Source: JAYZDF01 sp036337945 (lineage in GTDB: Bacteria > Myxococcota > Kuafuiibacteriia > Kuafuiibacteriales > Kuafuiibacteriaceae). From it: 48,633 nt of DNA. The position numbers were made by a program, and so were the translations under genes. The notes below the pieces were generated by a model. The model had not been told where the DNA came from. It saw only the letters and a program-made list of their open reading frames with translations, and did no database searches. Location of the stretch: contig JAYZDF010000022.1 in the NCBI GenBank assembly GCA_036337945.1, forward strand, positions 1 to 48,633, written 5' to 3'. How positions within the stretch are numbered: the first letter of the stretch is position 1; each line of letters starts with the position of its first letter. Positions 34,658 through 43,534 of the stretch are shown piece by piece.

Positions 34658-35461
34658 ATGAATAGACGAACAAAACTTATCGTAAAGGTCGCGCTGGGCA
34701 GCTGGGCTGCTCTATTGATCACCGCATGTGTTAAACCCAGTACTCATCCCGTCAGTAGCGGACTTTGTGCACGCTATTCAGATAATCTTGATGCACCGGG
34801 TAGTAAAAACTATTGCGCGGGAAGAGAAGCTTTACAGGCAAATCAAACGGATAAAGCGCTGCAGTTGTACAAAGCTGCTGCGAAAGAGTCTCATATCGGC
34901 GCTCAGTGCTTTGTTGCGGCTATGGACGAGAGTGAAACCACGAAGACATCATCGGTGGTGATTGAAGAAATCCTTAATTCCCATCCCAAAGACACGGCAT
35001 GCCTCATTCTGATTGCACGAGAATCCATTTTTGAGAACGAACTCACTAACGCAATACAGTGGGCCTCAAAAGCGACAGTGGCCGGGAAAAATGACCCATT
35101 AGCTTGGACTACGCTGGGTTTTGCGCACTTTCGGAAGCAAGACTATATCGAGGCGGCTGAAGCATTTAAGGTGGGCGTAAAAATCGATAGCCGAGCACCA
35201 GAGAACGTTTTTAACGTAGGATACGCTTATTATCTCGGTGGTGAGTATTCTTCAGCCGGTCCTTGGCTTGCTCGAGCTCTGAAGCGAGAAGACTTGGCGG
35301 AGGAACTTAAATCTCGGGCCACTCAGTCTCTGAAAATTATCAACGGTGCGCTGTGGATTTGCCCGATGCATCCAGAAATCGTTGGAAAGAAGGGTGACAC
35401 CTGTTCCATTTGCAGAATGAATCTTGAGCCCGTGTCTAGAGGAATATCGGGACAAGAGTAA
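34658..35461 (+). CDS. TPR lipoprotein with C-terminal heavy-metal-binding domain
   Basis: I choose the ATG at 34658 (NRRTKLIVKVALGS then LLITAC lipobox); the open frame begins at a TTG at 34634. The mature protein is lipid-anchored. The middle (about 60-235) is TPR/Sel1-like helical repeats (AWTTLGFAHFRKQDYIEAAE; VFNVGYAYYLGGEY). The last 30 residues form an HMBD module, WICPMHPEI then TCSICRMNLEPV, a Cys/Met/His motif for soft metals found in copper proteins and CusB-like adaptors. The gene is 23 bases before an RND exporter. It is likely a metal-sensing or metal-delivering periplasmic scaffold. Confidence 0.82.
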   Translation: MNRRTKLIVKVALGSWAALLITACVKPSTHPVSSGLCARYSDNLDAPGSKNYCAGREALQANQTDKALQLYKAAAKESHIGAQCFVAAMDESETTKTSSVVIEEILNSHPKDTACLILIARESIFENELTNAIQWASKATVAGKNDPLAWTTLGFAHFRKQDYIEAAEAFKVGVKIDSRAPENVFNVGYAYYLGGEYSSAGPWLARALKREDLAEELKSRATQSLKIINGALWICPMHPEIVGKKGDTCSICRMNLEPVSRGISGQE

Positions 35462-35484
35462 GGACCGAAGGACACATACAAAAG

Positions 35485-37749
35485 ATGCAATCTTATCTTC
35501 GCCTCATTTTAAAATTTCGATGGCTCGTTCTGGTCTCTATTTTTGGAATCACTTGTGCGGCTGGATTCCAAATCACGAAGGGCGTGTTTGCCTCATCTAT
35601 GGTCCGACTCTTTTTCGGTGAAAGTGAAAAATACGACCAATACGAAAAGCTGATGGAAGAGTTTGGTGCCACCGATATTATGGCGGTGGCCTACGACGAA
35701 CCCAATCTCTTTTCATCGGAACATTTAGCAAAACTCGAAAAAATTTCCGGGTGCCTCGAGGAACATGAGGATATTCGCAGCGTAAGCAGCCTAAGCAATG
35801 CACAACGAATGAAAAACGAGGAGGACAGCCTCGTTGTCGAAAGTTATTACGACCTTGTCACAGCGACACCGACCTTATCGGAGTCACTTCGAAGAGAAGC
35901 GCTCCAAGAAAAATCACTCGCGGGATTGCTCGTCTCGAAAGACGCCAAGAGCACCGCCATCGCAATCGAGTTCCGTCCCGATGAAAATCGGCCCGCCGAA
36001 GCCCTTCCTAAACTTATCGACGAAATTCACGGCTGCTTTGTCAGCCACGGAATTTCCAAGGACCGACTCCATAGTGCAGGCGTTGTCGTAGAGTCATCGG
36101 AAGCTACGGCAATTGCGGTGGAAACCGTACTCAAAACAGTTCCGTTTACCTCCGCATTTTTAGTCATCATTGTCTTCGTTTTATTTCGCAGGTTTTGGCC
36201 GGTCACGATCACGTCAGGCATTGCAACCATATCGGTAATCTGGACGCTCGCGTTTGCTGTCTTTATCGACCCTCAAATCAACATCATGCTTTCTGCTGTG
36301 CCCGCCGTAATGATGGTCGTCTGCTTTTCAGATGTCATTCATCTCTGTTCAGCCTATCTTCTAGAACTTAAGGCTGGAGCAGAAAAGGTTGAAGCCATCG
36401 AAAAAAGTGCGGCAGAAGTAGGCCTGGCGTGCCTATTCACATCCATCACAACCTTCGTTGGATTTATTTCGCTGAGCTTTGTTCCTACACCTGCTTTTCA
36501 GCAATTGGGTGCAGTTCTTGGGTTCGGCGTGGCAGTCGCACTGTTACTCGCAATTACGTTAGCGCCCATCTACTTTTATATGATACCTGCACCGGACACG
36601 GATAGCGTAGATGAATCGAATCCATTGCAAAGGTTTGTAAACTTTGCATCTGACCGATCATTGGCCCTAGCAACCGGTTTTCCAAAAACAGTAGCCGGGG
36701 CCTTTGTTGTGGTCTTGGTCCTATGCGGATACGGCGCCACCCAGATCGAAATCGAAGCAGACTTCCTGGGGCGCCTTTCGGAAGACAGCCAGTCGAGAAT
36801 CGACCACGAGTATATGAAACAACGGTTTTCCGGCTCGAACGTGGTTGATATTTACATCGAGACCCGAAACGACGAAGGCCTGATGAATCCGGAGCTGATG
36901 AAACAACTCAAAGAAGCAGAGGATGAAATCCTGCAGATTGAGGAGGTAGACGACGTTCTGAGTCTGTTAGACTTGTACGAAGAACTAGGAAGCACGTTGG
37001 AGACACCTGTGTTGCCCGACACTAAGCAAGGTCTCGCTCAATATCTACTTTTGTTTGAAATGTCAGGAGGAGACGACCTTGGGCGTATTATCAACGAGGA
37101 GAGAAAGAAGACGCGGATGAGCCTAAGGCTCAACAAGACTGGGCTCGTCGTTACGGCCTCAGTCGGTGACCGGGCTTCGGCAATACTGAAGAGCAAGCTA
37201 CAAAAACAGGCGAGCATTACACCCACCGGACTGACTTATCTGTTGGGAGACTGGGTAGATGATGTGCTACGAGGGCAAGCTCGCGGGCTTATTTTTGCCT
37301 TCATAGTGACTACCTTCATGATGATGCTCTGTATTAGACGTTTTTGGGCAGCACTCATTTCTATGATTCCAAATGCGCTACCGCTCATTGTGCTCGGTGG
37401 TTACTTGGGTCTAACGTGGGACAAAGTCGATTCAGATCTTGCCTTCATCGCGCTCATAGCGATTGGGATAGGCGTAGATGACACGATTCATTTCCTGACT
37501 CGATTACGACTGGAAACACTCCGCACCGATAACGATCAACAAGCTCTCGAGAATACGTTTTACTTCACAGGCCGAGCGATCGTGCAAACGACAGTGATTT
37601 TGACAGGTGGTTTCTTACCCTTTTTATGGACGGACTATATGTCACTCAGCGTTATGGGTTCTCTGTTACCGCTTTGCTTAGTCGTCGCATTGGTCGCCGA
37701 CCTTCTGTTCGTGCCGGCTTTAGTGAAGCTGCAGATCCTACGCTTATGA
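35485..37749 (+). CDS. RND/MMPL-family membrane exporter
   Basis: 754 residues in two similar halves, each with one N-terminal helix, a large periplasmic domain and a helix bundle (FTSAFLVIIVFVLFRRFWPV; and GLIFAFIVTTFMMMLCIRRF in half two). Conserved acidic sites in the bundle are CFSDVIHL and GIGVDDTIHFLTRL, which fit the proton relay of the MMPL/hopanoid-transporter branch. It is not the AcrB-length or CusA type, being shorter. It follows the HMBD lipoprotein by 23 bases and may pair with it. The substrate is uncertain; lipids are typical of this branch, and metal is suggested only by context. Confidence 0.88.
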   Translation: MQSYLRLILKFRWLVLVSIFGITCAAGFQITKGVFASSMVRLFFGESEKYDQYEKLMEEFGATDIMAVAYDEPNLFSSEHLAKLEKISGCLEEHEDIRSVSSLSNAQRMKNEEDSLVVESYYDLVTATPTLSESLRREALQEKSLAGLLVSKDAKSTAIAIEFRPDENRPAEALPKLIDEIHGCFVSHGISKDRLHSAGVVVESSEATAIAVETVLKTVPFTSAFLVIIVFVLFRRFWPVTITSGIATISVIWTLAFAVFIDPQINIMLSAVPAVMMVVCFSDVIHLCSAYLLELKAGAEKVEAIEKSAAEVGLACLFTSITTFVGFISLSFVPTPAFQQLGAVLGFGVAVALLLAITLAPIYFYMIPAPDTDSVDESNPLQRFVNFASDRSLALATGFPKTVAGAFVVVLVLCGYGATQIEIEADFLGRLSEDSQSRIDHEYMKQRFSGSNVVDIYIETRNDEGLMNPELMKQLKEAEDEILQIEEVDDVLSLLDLYEELGSTLETPVLPDTKQGLAQYLLLFEMSGGDDLGRIINEERKKTRMSLRLNKTGLVVTASVGDRASAILKSKLQKQASITPTGLTYLLGDWVDDVLRGQARGLIFAFIVTTFMMMLCIRRFWAALISMIPNALPLIVLGGYLGLTWDKVDSDLAFIALIAIGIGVDDTIHFLTRLRLETLRTDNDQQALENTFYFTGRAIVQTTVILTGGFLPFLWTDYMSLSVMGSLLPLCLVVALVADLLFVPALVKLQILRL

Positions 37750-37756
37750 GTAATCG

Positions 37757-38434
37757 CTACTGTGCGACTGCCACGCGAGCTTTTTTCTTATAGTCAGCTA
37801 GGATAATCGTTATATCTCGCATCATTCGATTAAGCTCTTTGCCGGTCATCTCATAATATCCACGAATACGGTGATCAGGGTCGACCAAAACAAACCGGCT
37901 TCCGTGCGTGATATCGAACGCCGTGCGTTCATCGGCACCTTCTTCTTTTTCCATCGGAAGTTTAAACCCCTGAACGACTGCGTTTTTTACCGTCGACATA
38001 TCGCCGGTGAGGAAGCTCCATTTGTCTACTGAGATGAGGCGTTCATTGACATATTTTCTCAATACCTCTGGAGTATCTCGCTCAGGGTCGACAGAAAAAG
38101 AGACCAAATGAACGGCGCTGCCCATGCCGCGGAGGCGATGCTTCACTTTCTGCATGTGCTCAGTGAGTTTGGGGCAAATCGTTGGGCACGACGTGAACAT
38201 AAAATTTGCTACCCAGAACTTCCCGCGTAGCTCATTCGAACCAAATTGTTGCCCGTCTTGGTTGGTCAGTTGGAATTCTGGAAGTTGACTAAGAATCCGA
38301 GGCGGCTGAGGGATCTCATTCGTCACCGCTCGGATGACGTTGAAGGCGAATACGGAACCTGCAATGACCAGCCAAACCCAAACGTTGGAAAAGTATCGTT
38401 CAAGTAAGTTTCGCTTTGCTGGTTCCGTACTCAT
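37757..38434 (-). CDS. SCO1/SenC family copper chaperone
   Basis: Membrane-anchored periplasmic thioredoxin-fold protein that delivers copper to, or reduces, the CuA site of subunit II. It has an N-terminal helix (VWLVIAGSVFAFNVI) and the copper ligands Cys83-x3-Cys87 (TSCPTICPKL) and His177 (DITHGSRFVL). The length of 225 residues is typical. Downstream of the cupredoxin-like gene by 12 bases, and of ctaB, so it belongs to an oxidase-assembly operon. Convergent with the RND gene, eight bases away. Confidence 0.95.
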   Translation of the reverse strand: MSTEPAKRNLLERYFSNVWVWLVIAGSVFAFNVIRAVTNEIPQPPRILSQLPEFQLTNQDGQQFGSNELRGKFWVANFMFTSCPTICPKLTEHMQKVKHRLRGMGSAVHLVSFSVDPERDTPEVLRKYVNERLISVDKWSFLTGDMSTVKNAVVQGFKLPMEKEEGADERTAFDITHGSRFVLVDPDHRIRGYYEMTGKELNRMMRDITIILADYKKKARVAVAQ

Positions 38435-38446
38435 ATTACCCTACTC

Positions 38447-39115
38447 TTAGAGGTTGAAGTCTGCGGAGCCGTTGCCACCGCTGACCGTCAACTTTCCTTT
38501 CTTCTCGCCAAGCGTTGGGTGCTTAGCAACAATGTCGTAGGACCCGTCAGGAACACCGTCAATGCTGAATTTTCCGTTCTTGTCAGTGACTGAGAAGAAT
38601 GGGTGCTTGAAAACACCTGCATACGCTTGCATCCAAGGGTGAACATCGCACTTGATCGGGGTGAAAACGCTCGCCTTCTTGAATTTCTTCTTCAATTTCA
38701 TGCCTTGGGTAGGCATCGCGAGGTTGAAGCTGTTCTTACCGGTTGGGTGAATATTGTGAAGCATTGGATCGCTGTTGATGATCTCAATCTTCTGCTTGAC
38801 CATTACACCGAATACTTTCGGCGTGTAACGACATCCAACTTGGTCAAGCGTTACCGCTGTTTTGGGCGTCTTGTACTTTTTCTTTGGGGGATTCGCAATG
38901 TACACAATCGCATCTGCGAGCCCGCCACCGTTGACGACGACATCGTTAGAAACTTTATCTTTCGAAATCTTGTCGCATTGAGGATCAGACTTCATATTGA
39001 GTTTTTTGGTAGACGACTTTTTGCTGGTCTTCACTGTCCCGGTGACCGCAGCAAATGCAGAGGTTGAAATAAATGTTGCGGCAATCGCGCTAATCAATGT
39101 GTTGGTTTTGAACAT
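38447..39115 (-). CDS. periplasmic cupredoxin-like protein, paralogue of 33715-34536
   Basis: I choose the ATG at 39115 because FKTNTLISAIAATFISTSAFA is then a clean signal peptide; a longer in-frame ATG lies at 39151. It shares with its paralogue the segments LDQVGCRYTPKVFGVMVKQ, EIINSDPM and CDVHPWM, with the same possible copper ligands (two His in HNIH, Cys, His, Met). It has no lipobox or Ala/Lys linker, so it should be soluble in the periplasm. Between ctaB and sco in the same direction. Copper carriage to the oxidase is a likely role but unproven. Confidence 0.82.
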   Translation of the reverse strand: MFKTNTLISAIAATFISTSAFAAVTGTVKTSKKSSTKKLNMKSDPQCDKISKDKVSNDVVVNGGGLADAIVYIANPPKKKYKTPKTAVTLDQVGCRYTPKVFGVMVKQKIEIINSDPMLHNIHPTGKNSFNLAMPTQGMKLKKKFKKASVFTPIKCDVHPWMQAYAGVFKHPFFSVTDKNGKFSIDGVPDGSYDIVAKHPTLGEKKGKLTVSGGNGSADFNL

Positions 39116-39216
39116 GGTCTCGACAAACTCCCTTTCGTGCCCTTCTGTCAATAAAGAGCGGACGCTGAAGAGACGATCGGTGCGTTTTTTCTATTCAAAA
39201 AGGGTCGAAAATCCGA

Positions 39217-40131
39217 TCAGATAAGGCGATCCACCACAATGGTCGCGAGCAAGAGCGGTAAATAGATGATGGAGGCTAGAAAAAGCTGTCTTGCTGAGCG
39301 AATTGTCTGTTTTTGGATGACCCTAAGCGCGAAAACCAGGAAAAACCCGCCAAGAATGATTGCAGTGTAGAAATAAAAACGTTGGGCCGATCCGTACATG
39401 GTGAGCAGTACACTCGTTTTTATGAGGGCTAAGCAGCAAACTGTCATCTCTAAGCCAGCGATTTTTATGCTATTTCCCGAGCCAGGAAGCATCTTATATC
39501 CCACGCGCTGGTAGTCAGCTCGATACATCCAGGCAAGAGCAAGAAAATGAGGGAGTTGCCAGAAAAATAAAATCCCAAAAAGAATCAATCCGGGGGCGTC
39601 AAAGTTATTTCTGACGGCCGTCCAACCCATAAGGGGAGGAATCGCACCAGGAACAGCGCCAATCCAGGTCGAGATAGGACCTAGGCGTTTCATGGGCGTG
39701 TATGCGTACGCATACGTGATGAGGGTGATAAATGCCAAGATTGCGGTCGTACGATTCACGAAGACAGCAAGCTGCACGAAGCCAAGAGCAAACGTCGCCC
39801 ACGAAAAAATGGTCGCGCCTCTTACACTCACTCGCCCCGACGGAATCGGTCGATTGCGTGTCCTCTCCATTTGGCGATCAATGTCGCGTTCAATCACCAT
39901 ATTGAGCGCACAAGCACCGATCGCAGTCAGAAATAGCCCAGTGACGAAGTGGAAAAACTGAGCAGTCGCGATATTCGGAGTTGCCACATAAAACCCCGTG
40001 ATTCCGGTAATCACCACCAAGCCACTAAGGTTAGGCTTACCGAGATCAAGATACGCCTTGCACTTTTGCGCGAATGACTGCGTCATAATTGTTGCTGCCG
40101 ATGGCGATGTTGTTTCAGCCTTCGTTGTCAT
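39217..40131 (-). CDS. ctaB: protohaem IX farnesyltransferase (haem O synthase)
   Basis: Adds a farnesyl group to haem B to give haem O for the oxidase. Polytopic UbiA-type prenyltransferase: the Asp-rich motif MVIERDIDRQMERTRNRPIP is diagnostic and the second motif is AWMYRADYQRVGYKML. About nine helices. I choose the ATG at 40131; the frame extends to 40185 but adds 18 residues not typical of the family. First gene of the ctaB/cupredoxin/sco cluster. No ctaA for haem A is in the window. Confidence 0.95.
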   Translation of the reverse strand: MTTKAETTSPSAATIMTQSFAQKCKAYLDLGKPNLSGLVVITGITGFYVATPNIATAQFFHFVTGLFLTAIGACALNMVIERDIDRQMERTRNRPIPSGRVSVRGATIFSWATFALGFVQLAVFVNRTTAILAFITLITYAYAYTPMKRLGPISTWIGAVPGAIPPLMGWTAVRNNFDAPGLILFGILFFWQLPHFLALAWMYRADYQRVGYKMLPGSGNSIKIAGLEMTVCCLALIKTSVLLTMYGSAQRFYFYTAIILGGFFLVFALRVIQKQTIRSARQLFLASIIYLPLLLATIVVDRLI

Positions 40132-40311
40132 GAAATGGACCCGACTACATGGTGGGTACGGCGAAGAACCGCACCTAGTCAACAACGCTTGCCACCTTGT
40201 GCGAGATGATAGATTGCAAAGACAACCGTGGAACGCGAAGTGAAGGTAAATAATCTAAGGACTAAGCCGAGTGCGCTCATCTTAGGGCAGAGCGAAGGGC
40301 GTCTCACGCGA

Positions 40312-41091
40312 ATGGAGAAGCTAAACACACGGTTGGTTTTTCAAACGTTCGCCTCGCGGTCACTCGACCAAATTTGTCGTTGGGGACTGGTCAATTTTGG
40401 TGCCCGCTGGGTAGATATCTGTACTAAGAACCTTAGACATATTCATGGCTTAGAGCGGCTCCCCGCCATGAACGACATCGGCAGCTTCGTACTCGCGACC
40501 AATCACCGGAGTTACTTCGACCTCTACGTTGCTTCGATGGTACTTATAAAGGCCGGCCTTCGAAACCGGATGCTGTATCCCGTCAGGTCGAAGTTTTTCT
40601 ACGATAACCCGTTAGGGCTGGTCGTCAATGGAATCATGAGCTTCGGTTCAATGTACCCACCAATTTTCCGAGAAAGAAAACGACTTATTCTGAACCGTAC
40701 TGGCCTACAAGAAATCGCTTGGTTTATGAAAAACCGTGACATGTGTGTCGGGATTCATCCAGAAGGTACAAGGAACAAGCTTGATAATCCCTACGAACTT
40801 TTGCCACCTCAAGCTGGAGTAGGCCAACTCATTCAAAGCTGTCAGGTTCCTGTGATTCCAGCATTTATCAACGGTCTCTCTAATGACTTCCAAAAACAAG
40901 TAGCGTCTAATTTTTCAAAGACCGGAGAACCAATTATCCTCGTTTTTGGCGAACCACTCGACTTTTCCGAGCATTACGAAAAAAAAGGTCGACCAATCCA
41001 AAAAGAAATCGCCAAGCAAACACTCGCGAAGATTGCAGAGCTTGGAGAAGAGGAAAGATCAATTAGAGAAAACTTGAATATTGAATCCTAA
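40312..41091 (+). CDS. 1-acylglycerol-3-phosphate acyltransferase-like protein (PlsC family)
   Basis: Transfers an acyl chain in phospholipid synthesis or to a related lipid. Motif I HX4D is NHRSYFDLYVA; motif III is HPEGTRNK; the substrate-site PAFINGLS lies near the end. The ATG at 40312 is used; an in-frame GTG at 40228 would add 28 residues without an obvious ribosome-binding site. Divergent from ctaB and convergent with the kinase gene, 21 bases away. Whether it is the housekeeping PlsC is not clear. Confidence 0.85.
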   Translation: MEKLNTRLVFQTFASRSLDQICRWGLVNFGARWVDICTKNLRHIHGLERLPAMNDIGSFVLATNHRSYFDLYVASMVLIKAGLRNRMLYPVRSKFFYDNPLGLVVNGIMSFGSMYPPIFRERKRLILNRTGLQEIAWFMKNRDMCVGIHPEGTRNKLDNPYELLPPQAGVGQLIQSCQVPVIPAFINGLSNDFQKQVASNFSKTGEPIILVFGEPLDFSEHYEKKGRPIQKEIAKQTLAKIAELGEEERSIRENLNIES

Positions 41092-41112
41092 AGCTCCTGA
41101 CTCATAAAGACG

Positions 41113-43398
41113 TTAGAAAGAGTGAGAAAACGAGACCGTTTTTCCTGCCTTAACTCGAATCTTGCGAGAAAATGGTGCCTTATCTCCGGAAAGCGGAACT
41201 AGTTTTACGTTGTGCTCGCCGGGCTTTGTCGCAAATCCAAGCAGTGGTGTTCGACCAATTTTTTCTGCACCGAAGAACACATCCGCAATCAAGGTTGCTG
41301 TAATACTCACTCGCCCAATATTTTTGGCGACATCGTCGGGCGCGCCACCCTCACAAACCAGTGGTGCACTTACGGAATGTTTTGCTCCAGCAATGAGCGT
41401 AACTTTTTCAAGATAAGGATCACATTTGTCCGCGATAATCTTAACAACGGTCTCGCCGGGTTTTTGTTCGGTGAGCTCTAACGGAGCTACTCCGACCTCT
41501 TTTCCGCCGACAAAAACCTTGGCGCCGCTACGACCAGCAGTCACTTTGAGACGAACCGGCAATGTTGTGAGATCAACATCGATAGCCTCAACTTTTCCCG
41601 TCTTTAGCTCAACTTGCGTTTGATATACTTCGTTTCCATCCCGCTTTAGAACAATGTTCCTTGAACCAATGCCAAGCTTTGTAACCGTAGCTGGCGTTTG
41701 TAGACCTGTCTGTTTGCCATCAACAAAGATATCAATCCCAGGCGGCTTAGAGCGAATCAGAATACTCGCCTGGACGATGTTCGGTTCAAGCTTAATTGAT
41801 TCTACACGCTGCTGTCCTGCCTCAATCTTTATTGGACGCAGAATGCGCTTATAGCCTTGCTTTCGGATCTCCAAGACATGCGTCTGAACCGGTAAATCAG
41901 TGGCAAAAGGAGATTGAGTGGCAACTTGCTTCGAGTTAATCCATATTTCTGCGTCGGCGGGCTCAACATCTATCGTCAATGAACCAGACTGAACAACCGC
42001 AGGCTTTAGAGGCTCCCTCAAAACCACAGCCCAGACGACAGCTCCAACGGCAAGCAGAACCATGACTGATAACGTGGCGATCAGCCCTTTCGCCCATCCC
42101 GGAAGCGTATTACTTGGAGGTGGAGGAAGAGTTGCTGGACTCGGTGGGGCTAATGGCGCACCAGCAGCTGGCATCGCAGCTTGAGGCATTCCAGCAACTG
42201 GCATCGCAGCTTGAGGCATTCCAGCAACTGGCATCGCAGCTTGAGGCATTCCAGTAGCTGACATCGCAGCTTGAGGCATTCCAGCAGCTGGCATCGCAGC
42301 TTGAGGCATTCCAGCAGCTGGCATCGCAGCTTCGGCATCGGGTTCATCGACCGTGATTTCGAAATCTTGTTGCTCGGGCTGTTGCGGAGGAGGTGGAGCC
42401 ACGTTCGCTAAGCTGACGTCTCTATAGCGCTCGAGGCGCTCATATTCTTTATCGATTTCTGGTTTGAAGTGCTGCTTCATATACCGAGCGAGATCCGTTC
42501 GCTGAAAAGGCTGATTCGACTCAAATAAATAACGTTGAAGATCTTCGCTGACTTCACTCGTGTAGCGGTATCGATCGTCACGATTTTTTTGTAGCGCTTT
42601 CATGACGACGCGTTCGATCTGCGGCGACAAACCTTTGTTAAGTTGAGAAGGTGGAACCATCTCAACGTTACGAACTTTTTCGAGGGTGGAAAAGTCAGAT
42701 TCGCCCAGGAACAGACGCTCTCCTACAATGAGTTCGTATAGACAGGCACCCACTGCAAAGATATCAGAACGGTTATCAAGTTCAATTCCGCGAACTTGCT
42801 CGGGGGACATGTAGCCAAACTTACCTTTAAGCGTACCGGCTTGAGTTTTCGATACCTTGTTCTTCGCTTTGGCGATTCCAAAGTCTACAACCTTCACTTC
42901 GCCTTCGAAGGAGATGAGGACGTTTTGAGGCGATATGTCTCGGTGAACTAGACCAATGTCATTCCCACGATCGTCTTTTTTGCGGTGCGCAAAGTCTAGA
43001 CCTTCTGCGACTTTTTGCATGATGTAAGCGCTCATCGCAATCGGCAAAAGACGATTACGTCTTCGCGCACGGTCCCAAACAGTGCGCAAATCAACACCGG
43101 CGATGTATTCCATCGCAATGTAATAACTACCGTCGGTGTGGCCAAGGTCGTAGATCTGGACGATATTCGCGTGGCGCATTTGGACGGCCAATTTCGCTTC
43201 ATCGATGAACATATCAATGAAGTCTTGGTCCGCAGAAATATTCGGGAGAATTCTCTTCAAAGCGACAAGGCGAGCGAAGCCCTCGACGCCAATTTGTTTG
43301 CCACGAAAAACCTCCGCCATACCGCCGACGTTGATCCGGTCGAGAAGAATGTAGTCACCGAAGCGTTGAAATTCAGATGATTGAAAATGGGCCACCAC
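41113..43398 (-). CDS. membrane Ser/Thr protein kinase with decapeptide repeats and PEGA-like domains
   Basis: The cytoplasmic kinase domain (about 14-300) is complete: Gly-loop INVGGMAEVF, Lys48 in VALKRI, HRD Asp154 in VHRDISPQN, DFG at 172-174, and APE-region YMSPEQV. A Pro-rich linker with about six Met/Pro/Gln/Ala decapeptides follows (about 356-412), then one membrane helix (about 436-458). The periplasmic part contains about four PEGA-like modules (VEPADAEIWINSKQV; SKPPGIDIFVDGKQ; AGRSGAKVFVGGKEVGV; IADVFFGAEKIG). Start codon is GTG. A signal-transducing kinase of the Myxococcota type. Inputs and targets unknown. Confidence 0.92.
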   Translation of the reverse strand: MVAHFQSSEFQRFGDYILLDRINVGGMAEVFRGKQIGVEGFARLVALKRILPNISADQDFIDMFIDEAKLAVQMRHANIVQIYDLGHTDGSYYIAMEYIAGVDLRTVWDRARRRNRLLPIAMSAYIMQKVAEGLDFAHRKKDDRGNDIGLVHRDISPQNVLISFEGEVKVVDFGIAKAKNKVSKTQAGTLKGKFGYMSPEQVRGIELDNRSDIFAVGACLYELIVGERLFLGESDFSTLEKVRNVEMVPPSQLNKGLSPQIERVVMKALQKNRDDRYRYTSEVSEDLQRYLFESNQPFQRTDLARYMKQHFKPEIDKEYERLERYRDVSLANVAPPPPQQPEQQDFEITVDEPDAEAAMPAAGMPQAAMPAAGMPQAAMSATGMPQAAMPVAGMPQAAMPVAGMPQAAMPAAGAPLAPPSPATLPPPPSNTLPGWAKGLIATLSVMVLLAVGAVVWAVVLREPLKPAVVQSGSLTIDVEPADAEIWINSKQVATQSPFATDLPVQTHVLEIRKQGYKRILRPIKIEAGQQRVESIKLEPNIVQASILIRSKPPGIDIFVDGKQTGLQTPATVTKLGIGSRNIVLKRDGNEVYQTQVELKTGKVEAIDVDLTTLPVRLKVTAGRSGAKVFVGGKEVGVAPLELTEQKPGETVVKIIADKCDPYLEKVTLIAGAKHSVSAPLVCEGGAPDDVAKNIGRVSITATLIADVFFGAEKIGRTPLLGFATKPGEHNVKLVPLSGDKAPFSRKIRVKAGKTVSFSHSF
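42161..42332 (-). repeat. 30-base tandem repeat inside the kinase gene
   Basis: Five full 30-base units plus a partial sixth, nearly identical (a few A/G changes). They encode GMPQAAMPAA-type decapeptides in the kinase linker. The unit is a multiple of three, so gain or loss of copies keeps the frame. Confidence 0.92.
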
Positions 43399-43534
43399 CC
43401 GGAGTATATAGATAGCTGGTGAGTTCGGCGAATTGCCGACTTATGTTATCCGATCTTGGGGTAAGTATTGCCCCTACATTTTTGGCAACTTGTGCGAAAG
43501 ATCACCGATAACGTCAGCGCAGAGAGATAAAACC

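Noticed and set aside
38603..39067. Open frame antisense to the soluble cupredoxin-like gene, similar to one at 33907-34368 antisense to its paralogue
   Set aside because: The similarity is explained by the paralogy of the sense genes; no start signal or protein-like composition.
39172..39218. GATCGG...CCGATC arms with an inner T5/A5 hairpin between ctaB and the cupredoxin-like gene
   Set aside because: Arms are far apart and the inner stem is only A/T; not convincing as terminator or operator.
42161..42332. Possible CRISPR array
   Set aside because: Units are contiguous with no spacers and lie in frame inside a kinase gene.
42150..42347. Leu/Cys repeat open frame within the kinase gene
   Set aside because: Alternate-frame reading of the 30-base tandem repeat.
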